Counted from the stretch's first letter, positions 33,905-45,076 are shown. The stretch: 64,000 nt of DNA from Dryococelus australis (GCA_029891345.1 CM057009.1:295617966-295681965), one strand, 5' to 3'. Made by a program: numbers and translations. The notes: generated by a model from the letters alone, not told the origin.

Positions 33905-34400
33905 ATAGTTTGTTTTGCTACATGCTGTACGTATTGCAGTGCGAACATCAAGCAAGCGTTCGCTCGCCGGCCTTAGCAGGTTGGGTGGCCTGGATGTCGG
34001 CGGACAGCAGCCCGTGGTTCGGAGCCCGGCACTAGAGCGGCGCGGACAGCTGACGGCCAGTTGACCGCGGGGCTGGCCTGAAGGGGGCGGAGGGTGTGGA
34101 CGCCCTGCCCTGGGCGGGGGCCAAGGGGAAAAACGATAAACGGACTGCAGAAAAGATCCCGCCGTCTTCTTTTGTTGGGCCTCCTCGGACCCTGGGCCTG
34201 TCATGTCTGCTACCAGTACTTTCTTTCTCCCAGCTTTCTCTTCTCCCCTCTTCCACCCCCGCTGCTTATTTCATTTTTCCACCCCTCGCAGCCCCTGCCC
34301 ATTCCTTTTTCGACAGCGTGTGCGGGCTGCGTGCTCAGCGGCCGTGCGCTGGCCTCTTGCTCGCGCCGCTTCCACGTAGCGCCCCGCGTGAGACATGCTA
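33905..34400. other. isolated GC- and CpG-rich island
   Basis: About 500 bp rich in G and C, with dense CpG between 33945 and 34085 (GCGTTCGCTCGCCGGCC, GAGCGGCGCGGACAG) and again at 34310-34390. A strong pyrimidine tract with CAG follows at 34215-34280. Overlapping open frames on both strands reflect the scarcity of stops in GC-rich DNA; none has a known domain. It may be a promoter or first exon of an unseen gene, or a fragment of a GC-rich mobile element. A family K element starts at its right edge. Confidence 0.45.
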
Positions 34401-34936
34401 TGCTATTCACGGTAAAGTGAGCACTTTTGAAGCCCTACTTACTTTTTACTTTCAGAAATTTTGTATCCTTTAACCATCTTTATTATATAAATATATCAAT
34501 GTGATTAATAAACAGAGTGTGTATATTCCGCCCAACTCGGAAGTTAACGTCCAAGGCTGAAATAAAATGCATTTAAGGACTATTATTAGAGAGAGCCGAA
34601 TTTCGTGGAAAGATTTCCGCACATGCTAGATTCCAATACCCTATGGGCATACCAGCGGTTTCCTTTCGCTTATTGGCAGTGTGTCTTTGTGAGAAGACAT
34701 TTCCTCACTTGACTGGCCAATCGGAATTCGGTTACTCCGGTATTGTACGTCTGTGATTCGTGGGCTGACAACTACGGCGCGCAGCACCCAGATAATACAA
34801 TCAAGAAAGTGGATCAGAATTAAAGTGTTATGAAATACAACTGGTCGTGAAATCTATTCGCGAAATTCGAGTGTGTCTAACTACTATTCCAAATGAGAGA
34901 GCTTTCAAAAGTGCTCACTTTATCATGAACACCCTA
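34401..34936 (+). mobile_element. family K MITE split by a family B MITE
   Basis: Left part TGCTATTCACGGTAAAGTGAG..GACTATTAT, right part TATTCCAAATGAGAGAGCTTTC..ATCATGAACACCCTA. With 34587-34879 and one TSD copy removed, it reads ACTATTATTCCAAATG as in the intact 31.17-kb copy. Confidence 0.85.
34587..34879 (+). mobile_element. family B hAT-like MITE, 293 bp, nested in family K
   Basis: Starts TAGAGAGCCGAATTTCG and ends CGCGAAATTCGAGTGTGTCTA. TSD ACTATTAT (34579-34586) / ACTACTAT (34880-34887), 7/8. Internal CCAAT boxes: CTTATTGGCAG and GGCCAATCGG. Confidence 0.9.
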
Positions 34937-34939
34937 TAC

Positions 34940-36058
34940 CATCGACCATCAAGCCAGTTCAGAAAGAAAATGCATGAAATATTCTGAGAATTTACATTCT
35001 TGTGCCAAACTTAAAAGCTCTATTCTGCGCATTGCTCAATATTCTTTGCATGATTAATGAGTCATTACGTAGTTATTTTTCAGCGAGTGTAGGAAAGCGT
35101 TAATTGAGTTGTTTTTCCTTATTATTTATAAACTGCTTAGGAATGTTTAAAACTGTTATGTGCCACCATCATGATAGCAACCTTAGATACCCTCGTTTTG
35201 ACAGAAGGTAGCGCATAGACGGAAAGTGTGATCTAGGTTCCTAGGAAAACAAGAGTATACTACAGGAAGAAAGTAAGGGGTGCTCGCCCGTGTTGACTAT
35301 TACATCAAAGTCATGAATTGGCAACAGGTAGGGGCAGAGATATTTCACGAAAATATTTCGAGTCAAGATTAAGTTGACAGCACTGTGGGCTCGTCCAGCT
35401 GTTTTGATTTTTTTCTGGTCCGTGTCAACTGTTCACGCACTAATCACGAAGCTATAGTGTCGGAGTTACGGAGTCCTTAGTGGCTCAATCAAATGCGGAA
35501 ACGACACCAGCAGCCAATGGAGGTATTAATTACAACGACCGAGGTGTACTGTGTGCTCCGATTTCACGAAAAATCAGTGGCCCTAGCAATGGGTACACTG
35601 ATGGTGTAAATTTAATAACATTGAGGTCACAATTCGACAGTTTTATATATATATGTGAAACAAGGACAAGCTTAAGTAAAAAACTCACTTTTCTTAACAT
35701 TTATAGCTCTATTCACTATTCACAGCATTTTCAGTCATAAAGAGTATTGCATATTTTTATAGTTGTATTCAAATTTTTACTTGACCACAATAGTATTGTA
35801 TATTAAATTTACTTTCTTTTATTTACATATTGACATTAAATAATTTTTTGATAGGTGTAACTATGTCATTTTCTTTTTATTTTGACCAATAGATAAGTCG
35901 TCGGGTACCAGAGATCACATCTCTTAACGTTAACATTTTTTTATTTTTAATGTTTGTTGAACCAAAAATTTATTGTTCTTCAACTGTCCCAAAAATTAGT
36001 TTTTAAAATTTCACTTGATGAAGCGCGTCAGTCAACAAACAGTATGGAGTACATCTAT
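34940..36058. other. no gene recognised
   Basis: Contains CAGCAGCCAATGGAG near 35507 (family L-like) and otherwise AT-rich sequence. The 86-codon frame at 35480-35740 has no recognised features. Confidence 0.5.
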
Positions 36059-36241
36059 TAGAATGAGCAATCGAATATCGAGAAAAAGAAATTCCGCATA
36101 TGCTATATTTTAACAACTTACGAGCGTTACAGCCGTATTTTTTTATTTTTTATATTTTTTTTTTACTTATTGGTGGCGTGTCTCTGTGAACAGACGTTTT
36201 CTTAATTGACTGGCCAATCATAATTAGGTTACCCCGATACT
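36059..36241 (+). mobile_element. family B MITE, left two-thirds
   Basis: TAGAATGAGCAATCGAATATCG, then CCGCATATGCTATATTTTAA and ACTGGCCAATCATAATTAGG follow the 39.70-kb copy, with an AT-rich expansion near 36140-36170. The alignment stops where an inverted copy begins. Confidence 0.75.
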
Positions 36242-36530
36242 TATGGACACCTGTTTTTTTGCGAAAAGATTCCAGAACGAGCTGTACTCTAACGCCTTTT
36301 AGTTCAGAACCACTTTCGTGATTGGATCGTTTGAATTGTTACGCGCCGTATCTGTCTGCCTGCGTATCACGGACGGTCAGTATCGAAGAAACGTAATTCT
36401 GATTGGACAGTCAACTAAGAAAATCTCTTCTGACAGACATAAGCCACCAATAAGCAAAAGGAAGCAGCTGGTACGCTCGTAGGGTATTGAAATCCAGCAT
36501 GTGCGGAAATCAGTTCGAGCATGGCAGTTA
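36242..36530 (-). mobile_element. family B MITE, reverse, abutting another copy
   Basis: TATGGACACCTGTTTTTTTGCG through CACCAATAAGCAAAAGGAA to CATGTGCGGAAATCAG is the reverse complement of family B. It is joined without spacer to the forward copy, giving an inverted pair of about 470 bp. Confidence 0.75.
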
Positions 36531-37400
36531 GCACTGCTGGTGTCAACAAGTCAATGTAAAAAAATTCATTTTTTTTGCGGAATAAAATTAGTTCATTACT
36601 TTATTCTACATGAATTTAATGTGGACATTACGATGTACTAATTAGCTTTTCCAATATGTTACGGGATTACTGAGATCCACATACCTCACTGTTTGCACCT
36701 TCGTTATGTTTAGATTTACCGTAGGATTTTGCCACACTCATTTGTAGCCTCTTACTTTAACGTGGGGTTTATTTTAAGAGACTGGACCCTTTAATTAACA
36801 TTGGTAATTAAAAGATGCCCCTTTGCAAATTAAACAGTCGCTGTTATGATTCACTTTATGGCACTGGGAAGTGTTGGCCTTCGGTAAAGGACTGCGTGGC
36901 CTGCCTGCCCTCTGCGTCGTGATAGTTCTTGCATTGTCCTCGAGATGGTGGGCTGCGCGGGTCGACAAGCGCTAGTCACTGCTGCTGACCGCGGACGGCG
37001 TCAAAGTATTTTCCGGAAATGCATGAAAATGTAATGCATGACAAAATGGCTTAAACATGTGACATATTTTTCATACTAGATTAAATCCATAAATAAATTA
37101 TCGACAGAGCCTCGATTATTTCGCGGATTCAGCCTATGGCCGGGTAGGCTGCAAGTTCCTGTTATATTGTCCTATTGTTATGCCTGGACGACAGTTGTGT
37201 AGGTATACACGCGCTGTGTAACTGTGAGCAAGTAACAGCCAGGAAGCAGTAGTTAGACTGAGTCTTGAACATTTGTGTACAATCACTTCGCACAGTGGAA
37301 GCAGTCAGTAAACCAACGATACTGGCTCGTGTAAACATTCCTACGAAGTCTAGCTAGCCTGCTGACATAGCAATCCACGAAATACTTGTGGCTCTAATTA
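36531..37400. other. no gene recognised; one GC-rich patch
   Basis: 36865-37010 is GC-rich (GGCCTGCCTGCCCTCTGCG, GACCGCGGACGGCG). No ORF above 60 codons of interest and no family member were identified. Confidence 0.4.
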
Positions 37401-37666
37401 ATGTGAGTGAGTGAAGAGATTTGGGCGGCTATTGACGTCAACGTCGATGTCTTCAGAGCCGTTAAGGGCAATTCAGGTAAGTATGGATCAGCGCTGAAAT
37501 TAAAAGGGCAGGGGAAACGGGAGACCCCCGAGAAAACCCGTTGACCAGAGGCATCTTCCGGCACGATTCCCACATGCAAAATTCCGGGAGTGACTCGGCC
37601 GGGGATTGAATCCTGTTCGGCTAAGTGGGAGGGGAGTAAGCTAATCGCTCAGCCACCACAGCCCTC
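37401..37666 (-). mobile_element. tRNA-derived SINE copy 6, full length, perfect TSD
   Basis: Minus-strand copy from the 3' tail GTGAGTGAGTGAAGAGA to the head GCTCAGCCACCACAG. The TSD CTCTAATTA at 37392-37400 and 37667-37675 is a perfect 9-mer, defining both ends of the SINE. The tail on the SINE strand is a short (TCAC)n-type repeat rather than poly(A). Confidence 0.92.
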
Positions 37667-38082
37667 CTCTAATTATAGGACCGGAAAAATTCATGACTTA
37701 TTTAAGAACTAATTACACTGCAAACACGCATATGTTACCTGTACTTTTTTATTGGAATTATAGTTTGTTAGCCAAGACTTGCAGGACTCTGTGAACAGCT
37801 GGATATGGAAATAATTCCACACTTCAGTGACGTGTAGCCTACACTTCACCCAAGTTTCAATCACCAAGCACATGCCATCTTCTAATTGGCTGTTTGCTAC
37901 GTGAGTAGGAGGCAGTGATTGTCCGGGTGCTTTGTTACGCCTTTGTTATTTGCTAAGAGTATTTTAGGACATTAAAACAGGCGGTGGTCCAACTACGAAA
38001 CAACAAAAACATACGGGTGTTTCACGTTTAGCTTATCTCCAAAATGAAGCCACAAATAATTCAGTATTCATCAATAGCTGCG

Positions 38083-38235
38083 TGCACCTTTTTTCGCGAT
38101 AAGATGTCAGGAGCAGTTTTACTCCAAGGCGCTTTTGCTTGTATCGATTTTCGTGATCGGATTAATTTACTTGTTACACGTATTACCTTTCTGATTGACA
38201 ATCAGGGACAGTTAGTAACAGGAAAATAAATATAG
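38083..38235 (-). mobile_element. family B-like fragment, diverged
   Basis: TGCACCTTTTTTCGCGATAAGA, TTTTACTCCAAGGCGC and TTTCGTGATCGGATTAATTT follow the left half of the reverse family B copies at 36.24 and 42.36 kb. The remainder is degenerate. Confidence 0.5.
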
Positions 38236-38279
38236 ATTGGCTCGTTTATGTAAGTCTGTTTTCACACAAATTAACCCGG

Positions 38280-39400
38280 TCAATTGCTTAAGAGAAGCTG
38301 TAGATGTACAGATTTTGAAGTCTTAGCCCCTCTTAGCCCTAGGCCATCCCGCGGGGTTCCATTCATGTTGCAGATGCCATAACAGAATTTCGGCAAGCTG
38401 CCACCTGACCTTAGCTCAATTTTGGGCATTCTACTTTGTCGAGAGAAAACCCATCTACCACCTTCACAAATATTTCCATACCTCAAACTGACCAGGGCAT
38501 TTGCGGGGGGACGAGGCAAAGCGGGTAGTAGCACTTCTCCATTACAAGGAGAATATAACAGCTCACCTCCCCCATGGTTCTCGATCCCCACCAGAGGAAA
38601 TCTGTGAACTTTTGTCATTTGGGTCAGCCCGTTTTCCTTCTGTGTTTGCATGACACGCATGGGTGTCCCGACTACTGTCTTTACCGTAGAAAGTCTCGTC
38701 CATTACCATATAATTGAATTTATTCACTTTGAAATTTTTGTTGTGACCCAATGGTCTGGCCGTTGAGGAGACGACTTGCCCACCACCAGGCACCACCATC
38801 TTGATTGCTCAAGATTCAAGCTTAGCCAGGGAGGCAGATATCCCTTTTAGTAAACATGGCATAGGGAACGCCCGGGAGTTTCCCACTTTTGCTAACCTTG
38901 GTACTTCGAGGTTACCCAGTGGTACCATGAAGAGGTAGTGGATTCCCTTGAACTATGAGAATCTATATGAGACGCTTCACTAGGACTTTCCGGTTCCAGG
39001 TATAAGCTTACTCTCCATTTCTTTAACTGGCAATAGCTCCGACACTTCTCAGATCAGCTGTCACCTTGACTCCTCCCAGTCGCCAGAGACGCCGAAAGAG
39101 ACTAAACAGAGTGAGCAAGTTCCCCTTTCGGTCAATTAGTCTCCCACCACGCCTTAAGCCTCCCGACGGAATCCCCCAGGAGTAGAGCCAGACTAGGCTT
39201 CCCGCAGTCAACCATACTCCAACTAGGCCTTAGCGAATGACACACTCAGTGACCGTGAGCAGGGCGAGGAGAAAGTGTGCTTCCCATAGTCAACACAAAC
39301 CCACCAGGCAACGCCTTACACACATTACAGGCTGGTCCGATTGCCTCTCACAGACGCTACCAACTCCTATTGAGGAGCTAAGAGATGTGTGAACCCTGCC
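38280..39400. other. GC-richer unidentified segment, possible retroelement remnant
   Basis: About 1.1 kb with higher GC than its surroundings. Minus-strand frames of 126 and 78 codons overlap at 38280-38799, but I see no reverse transcriptase, integrase, endonuclease or zinc-knuckle motif. It matches no other part of this window. Confidence 0.35.
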
Positions 39401-39408
39401 GCCAGTAG

Positions 39409-39690
39409 CCAGAGACAGGAAAACTTCGCATTCTATATGATAAGTATGCTAGAATCCATTGTTCTATGTATTATAGAGATTCAGCTTTCTGTTCATTGGC
39501 TTAAACCCCAGTGTTTAACCAGTTTTACCTCAAACAAGGCGACACGGTATTCGGTTATTGTTTCCTTTCAGGTGTGTTATTGGCCGAAGTGTGTCTAATA
39601 AACTGTTTTCCAATTGCAAACACAATTGAAATGAACATGTGCTTGAAGATTACCTTGCCCTAAAATGAATTAGTAAAATTTTCCAGTCCC
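39409..39690 (+). mobile_element. family F repeat
   Basis: Starts GAGACAGGAAAACTTCGCA and ends AAAATTTTCCAGTCC. The interior TTTCTGTTCATTGGCTTAAACC-type block and GGCGACACGGTATTCGG align with 22.93-23.21 kb. The right end is immediately followed by a family B element's TSD. Confidence 0.65.
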
Positions 39691-39696
39691 TATCGC

Positions 39697-39985
39697 TAGG
39701 GACACCCGAATTTCGGGAAAAGATTTCCACACTGGATTTTAATACCCTACGTCCATAATAGAAGTGTTCTTCGGCTTATTTGAGGCGTGTTTCAACGAGA
39801 AGACATTTTCTTACTTAACTGAACAATCAGAATTCAATAACTTCAACACAGAACGTATGTGATTCGCACGCAGATATTGTAAACCCGTAAAACGCAAACC
39901 ATCCAATCACGAAAACGGATATGAGCTAGGGTGTTAAAAAATACAACTGGTCGTGACATCTTTTCGCGAAATACGGGTGAGCCTA
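39697..39985 (+). mobile_element. family B hAT-like MITE, 289 bp, perfect TSD
   Basis: TAGGGACACCCGAATTTCG at the left, CGAAATACGGGTGAGCCTA at the right. The TSD CCTATCGC at 39689-39696 and 39986-39993 is perfect. The 8-bp TSD and TAGGG tip fit the hAT superfamily. Confidence 0.93.
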
Positions 39986-39993
39986 CCTATCGC

Positions 39994-40701
39994 TAGCACA
40001 TCTGCAAGGAAATAATTACGTACGTAGTCTCGTACTACTGGGTTAGCAACTAGTCGACAACCAGTAAACTATCTTGTATATATGGGAGTGTTGAGTGCAG
40101 CCTACAGGCCGACAATACGAGGTCTAAGCATATTTTCTGGCAGTTGAGACAAGCTACAAGTAAGTCGTCTATATACTTTACCATAGGAGCACCAGCTCTA
40201 CTAATACAGTGTGCATTTCAACTTAGTAGCGTCCTATTTGTCCAGATTATACCGGACTTGCTTACATAGCTAACAAATTTCATTATTCGCGGGATTCTGG
40301 CCAATAAATTGGCGAGTTGACTGAGACCTTTATCACAGCAGCATGCCAGATGTAACGCGGTATACAGTCAATCCTGCCCATTTCTACAAATGAATAATTT
40401 TTTGTCGCAAAAATTAAAACTAGTGTGACATTTAGTTTACGATAGGTAAGCGTAAGAACTAGAGAAGAAACGCAAGCATACCCGTGCAAATATAGTCTTC
40501 AAAGACAAAGAAATCCGTCACACTGTAGTTGCCCAGGTTTGACTGTGCTTAGTCGACAAATTGTTAATGGAACACGCGACTTTTTCTTGTCCTTATAATA
40601 AAAACAGCACGTTTTAGCTCTCATTTAACCATAGTTGTACAACAAATTAAATTCAGTCATTCCAGCTTAACTTTGTGATTAGCTGGCAAAATTCAAGACT
40701 C
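39994..40701. other. unassigned sequence
   Basis: No gene, RNA or repeat family recognised; the 68-codon minus frame at 40283-40489 has no features. Confidence 0.5.
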
Positions 40702-40709
40702 GCAATAAG

Positions 40710-40949
40710 TAGAGACCTGAAGAATTCGCGGATTCATTTTGGGACAAGATAGATTTCAAAACACGTGGGATTATTTAACTTCAACCATTGGTCCACACAG
40801 TGTTTGACACCTCCTTGAGAATGGTGTCCAATTGTCGCCTTCCACTATGACAGCAGACAACCAATGTGCTGTTGATATCGGCATAATTGTACATAAGACT
40901 GTAGAGTCTAGGCTGCAGGTAATGTAACTGCGAATTTTTCAAGTCTTTA
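40710..40949 (+). mobile_element. family E hAT-like MITE, 240 bp, perfect TSD
   Basis: Starts TAGAGACCTGAAGAATTCGC and ends GCGAATTTTTCAAGTCTTTA. The TSD GCAATAAG at 40702-40709 and 40950-40957 is perfect. Contains ACCATTGGTCC and CAACCAATGTGC. Confidence 0.93.
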
Positions 40950-41372
40950 GCAATAAGTTAATTCATCCAATCACAACCATGGATTTGAGATGTCACGACT
41001 GTTGTACTGCAGAGCTCGAAATATGCACATTTTAAACACGTTTAGCAATGTGTCCTGAGAACGCAAGGACAGAAATTTCTCTGTCCTTGAATAAAAGACT
41101 CGCAATGATTGAGAGTCGTTGTTTCGCGTTGTGGATATCAAGGACAAGAACAAGTGCAAAGTAAATAAATTTCGTCGATAAAAATACATTTTTATATGTG
41201 TCCACTCTGCGTCTAATCCTTGCCCCACACTCCAAAGGTGTGCTAGGCTCCGTGCTTCAAGAGGGGTAACCAGAGAAGTGCGCGGAGAATTACAAAGGGC
41301 ACAGCCGTGCCACTCGAACCTGTGCCACTGCTACGATAAGCCTATCGGGAATTGTGCCGCCTCATGTCCTTG

Positions 41373-41641
41373 TTGGTTGGGGGGTGGGAAGCCGAGGTTC
41401 TTTAGTAGTTAGACTACTCGCCTCCGACCTAGGCGAACCGGGTTCGATTTCCGGCGGGTTTACCCCCGGATTTTCGCATGTGGAATCGTGCCGGACGATG
41501 CCGCTGGTAGGCGGTTTTTCTCGGACATCTCCCGTTTGCCCCGCCCTTTCATACCGGCGCTGATCCATACTCACCTCGCTTGACCCTCATCAGCTCTCAA
41601 GAACTCGATGTCAAGAGCCGTCCAATGTCTTCCCTCACTCC
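41373..41641 (+). mobile_element. tRNA-derived SINE copy 7, full length, TSD
   Basis: Head GAAGCCGAGGTTCTTTAGTA, B box CGGGTTCGATTTCC, standard body, and tail TCTTCCCTCACTC. TSD TGTCCTTG at 41365-41372 and 41642-41649. The A-box region differs from the others (TTTAGTAGTTAG), resembling the 46.8-kb copy, which hints at subfamilies. Confidence 0.9.
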
Positions 41642-41649
41642 TGTCCTTG

Positions 41650-42355
41650 GGGAAACTGAAGCAGCAGCCAATGGACAAAAAGATGAGACTCGGAAATACA
41701 TAAGATCGTGGAGTGTATCGTACAGGCCGTTTAAAAATAGATTTTTTTGTCCCTATTGGTAGATACACGATAAAATAGCAAAATAAAAAATCAGCAAACA
41801 TATTTTTGATAATACTCTTCTTAGTCTATCGCTTTATAATAGGATTATCAATATTTTTCCTCGGCTTCATTTTCGCAAACCATTCACAAACGTTCTGCTG
41901 GCGCAATGACGTGGGATAGTGGCTTCATACATCACGGCCAAAAAATAAAAGAAACAGTTGGACGCGCGTAGAGCACGTTGTATCCCAGCAAAGAGTCACC
42001 ATTTACCGCGAGATATGTACCTAAGTCTCTGCTAAGACGCAGGTCTGCCTAGCGCGAACATGTTTGCAATGTGATTATAATACACATTTGTAAAACAAAC
42101 TATTTTCTGTGTACACAATGATTTTGTACGCGAAAAAAGACTATCAGTTCAGGCTATGACGGACTAGAACTTTCAACATGGGCCTACAACTATATCAAAG
42201 CTATTCGAGATGGCCAGAAGCGACTTTTCCAGAGGGTTGTCGCTTAAGATATTCTTTGTGAATTCTTGTGAAACTATTGTTGGGACATGTATTGAACTTT
42301 GTGACAGACATTCCGCCAGTAAAATGATATTGTAACCACTGTAAAGGCCCATATG
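41650..42355. other. mostly unassigned sequence
   Basis: CAGCAGCCAATGGAC near 41670 is family L-like. The rest shows no gene or family member that I can support. Confidence 0.4.
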
Positions 42356-42650
42356 TAGTGCCACCTGTTTCACGCAAAAAGGTGCCAGAACTACTTGCAC
42401 TCCAAAACACTAGAGCTCATATCCACTTTCGTTAGTGGATGATTTTAATTGGCATGCATTACCGGTGTCTACTCGCGAATCACGGACACTCACTGTTGGA
42501 ATGATCAAATTCCGTTTCGCCCATTCAGGTAAGGTGCTGTCTCCCAACAAAGACACGTTGTCAGTTACAAACGGAAAACGGCACGAATGTCAAAGGACAT
42601 TGGAGTCTAGCCTTCGCGTGAATCTTTCCGCGAAAAATTTGGTTTGGCTG
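42356..42650 (-). mobile_element. family B MITE, reverse, diverged
   Basis: TAGTGCCACCTGTTTCACGC, TTTCGTTAGTGGATGATTTT, ACTCGCGAATCACGGACACT and the end TTTCCGCGAAAAATTTGG align with the 22.63-kb copy. No TSD was found. Confidence 0.7.
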
Positions 42651-43264
42651 TGTTGAGGACACGGCCGTTTGTTTTGCGTTAATACGTCTACGTTGACGCG
42701 CTCGGACTCCTTGATGTTTATTTTATGTTCCAGGCACCGCTTAACTCGATCATATGGGGTTTTATGGGTATAACTGGATTACTTTTGAGATGATCTTTCC
42801 AACCGTATATGATTTCTGTATTTCGACTTGACTTTTTGACAAGTATAGGCCGGCATTGTGTTAACATTTCTGAACTATTTATATTAAACTCAAACAATTT
42901 CACCATTACCACGATTAACAAGTGTTTATATGCACGCAATCGATTGAACATTACGAGAGTTGTCGATTGAAACTTTAACGAGCGTCGTAGCTTCTCCTAG
43001 TCAACAGTTATACTGCGCGGAAGTTATGAGACGCGACGAAACGAACACAAAATTCCCCCCCCCCCTCCCTCGTGCGCAATGCTTCGCATTCCTCACTCAA
43101 CGGTAACATATTCTTTGATACTTTGGCAATCGAGTGGTTTAATCGAATTTTGAATGTAGACGATAGATTCGGAGCTGCAATACCAAACTTTATCCCCCGA
43201 TTTTGTTATCATCGGGTTTTCTGGATTGCCTCCCACTACGGCCGCAAATTTAGAGGCGTATTCG
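42651..43264. other. unassigned sequence
   Basis: Contains a C run near 43054-43065. No gene or repeat family recognised apart from ORFs of up to 121 codons without known features. Confidence 0.4.
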
Positions 43265-43400
43265 TGTCAAAACAGGTGGCACTGTCCATAGGTAGACGCA
43301 GCTTGCCAATTGAAAGCCATGCGGTAGAGGCGATGGCGCACTTGATACGCGTGGTAGTGTCTCCCGTATCACAGCCAAGCTTCTCAGCCTTGAACGTAAA
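43265..43400 (+). repeat. family M repeat, copy 1
   Basis: GGTGGCACTGTCCATAGGTA, TAGAGGCGATGGCGCACTTG and CGCGTGGTAGTGTC recur with changes at 58.65-58.75 kb. The function and family are unknown. Confidence 0.5.
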
Positions 43401-43910
43401 AATCAGCTTGAGTGTCGTCCGATGCTGTAATTGGTAACGTGAGGTGAGCGAGGGAACGCAGCTATTGCGAGGAGCATGAGTGGGCAAGTCGACGTGGATT
43501 TTTTTTCTAATCTCTCCGTGAGATGTGGCATGCTAGCAGCGGCTAATGGGCGGCGACGACAAGCCCCGATGAAATAGTGGGCGGAGCAAGGGAGGCGAGT
43601 GCTAGAAAATATTAAGGCTGTTGAATACCGAAAAATTAATTATTTCGTGTTTGTACCAAACATTGTTCAACTTAATCGGGTCCTATGTAATGAACTTTCC
43701 CTAGAATCAAAAATATTCCCTTTTATATTTTTTACTGCAACCATTATAACAAATAGTAACTAGGTTGTAGAAATGAGAAAATGTTACAAAGTTAATTAAT
43801 GTCGTGGGTTACCACGTGGCCCGTAATTAGTCACCAAATAATAATTCATCCATTAAAAAAAGTTAAAATATTTTAAGAAATTTTAAACTATTTTTTATAT
43901 ATATGAACTG
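43401..43910. other. unassigned sequence
   Basis: Nothing recognised; the first part is moderately GC-rich, the rest AT-rich. Confidence 0.4.
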
Positions 43911-43913
43911 TTA

Positions 43914-44331
43914 AAGGCTGTTCACGCCAAAGTGAGCACTTGAAATCAACCTTAGAAAAAAGTCACTACCCCGACCTGCAAATATTTTAACGGGTGCACT
44001 GAGTGGCATGCGGCCAGCAAAGTTGATAAGGATGGATGGGAAATAGTTCCATATCTTAACGCCATATAAGTAGTGTTAAGTAACCATTTCTGCAAACTGA
44101 AATTATTTATTTTCCTCTCTGTTTTCTAATGTATCTAAGTATAAGAATGAGCAGTTTTGTGACATATTTACTGTTCTAATAATTTAACAGTTTCACTTGA
44201 CCGACGCATGAATAAAGTGATGAGGCCCATGGCAATGTTAATTTTACATAAGGCGGAGGAATGCACAACGTGCGTACAAGTAGATCTTAATCCGGGCTTT
44301 CAAAAAAGTGCTCATTTTACCGTGAACAGCC
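43914..44331 (-). mobile_element. family A MITE, complete, reverse
   Basis: Starts AAGGCTGTTCACGCCAAAGTG after TA (43912-43913) and ends ATTTTACCGTGAACAGCC before TA (44332-44333). It is the best-preserved reverse copy. Confidence 0.85.
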
Positions 44332-44574
44332 TATTTTTGGTGATCACGTATATATCAAGAGGTAGCCCACGGCATTAGTTGACATTGTAAATTTTTCATT
44401 TGTAAAATGTACTTAGTATTTGTTATATAAAAGCAGAAAAACAGAAAACAAATTGGATTTGAAGTCAAATTGTTTTTAAAAAAATTCAGTGTAAAATGTT
44501 TTGTTTCGAGAAAAATGTCATCACATGCAATGCGTACAAGTTAAAAAAATTTCAGTCTAATGATACAATTATGG

Positions 44575-44770
44575 ATTTTTTTTGGCTTACAGCACTCCCA
44601 ATCGCAATAGCGATAAGGGCGACTCTACGGCTCGCATCAAGTGCACCACTTCCACTAAGCGTTAGGCCACAGAGTAGATAAATACACAGAGACGAAATAG
44701 CGCGGCGGCTCCTTTTAAGTGAGCGTAACCGTTTTCTGATTGTACCTAAGGGAATTTTCAGCAGTGACCC
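44575..44770 (+). mobile_element. family L CCAAT-rich fragment
   Basis: CTCCCAATCGCAATAGCG, ACAGAGACGAAATAGCGCGG and GGCGGCTCCTTTTAAGTGAG match the 20.35-kb copy in order. Edges are uncertain. Confidence 0.45.
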
Positions 44771-44833
44771 TATTATTTTATTGATTAAAAATTTATAAAA
44801 ATATTTAGTGCAATGTCCTTGAATACTTATTTA

Positions 44834-45076
44834 TAGACACCCCGATAATTTCGGGGTTTCATGTCTAGACAAGTTGGAATTCACACTTGTACTTTCATGT
44901 TACTTTTGTAATTGGTCGACGTGTTGTTTGACACTTCCTGGAGATAAATGAGCCAATAACAAACATGTAATAAATTGTGCGCCCAATCACCGCCTATTAC
45001 TACCACAACAATCAACCAATAAACATTTTATATCTAGCCTACAGGTAATTGAATTCGCGCATTTCTCGTGTCTCTT
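44834..45076 (+). mobile_element. family G hAT-like MITE, 243 bp, perfect TSD
   Basis: Starts TAGACACCCCGATAATTTCG and ends TTTCTCGTGTCTCTT. The TSD CTTATTTA at 44826-44833 and 45077-45084 is perfect. Relative to the 58.27-kb copy it has lost about 30 bp containing the TATATAAGG segment. It keeps AATTGGTCG, GCCAATAAC, CCCAATCACC and AACCAATAAAC. Confidence 0.92.

Noticed and set aside
33851..34473. Protein-coding gene in the GC-rich island (frames of 74-125 codons on both strands)
   Set aside because: Overlapping open frames on both strands are expected from GC-rich DNA; no domain, splice pattern or similarity can be supported. Kept only as a composition outlier.
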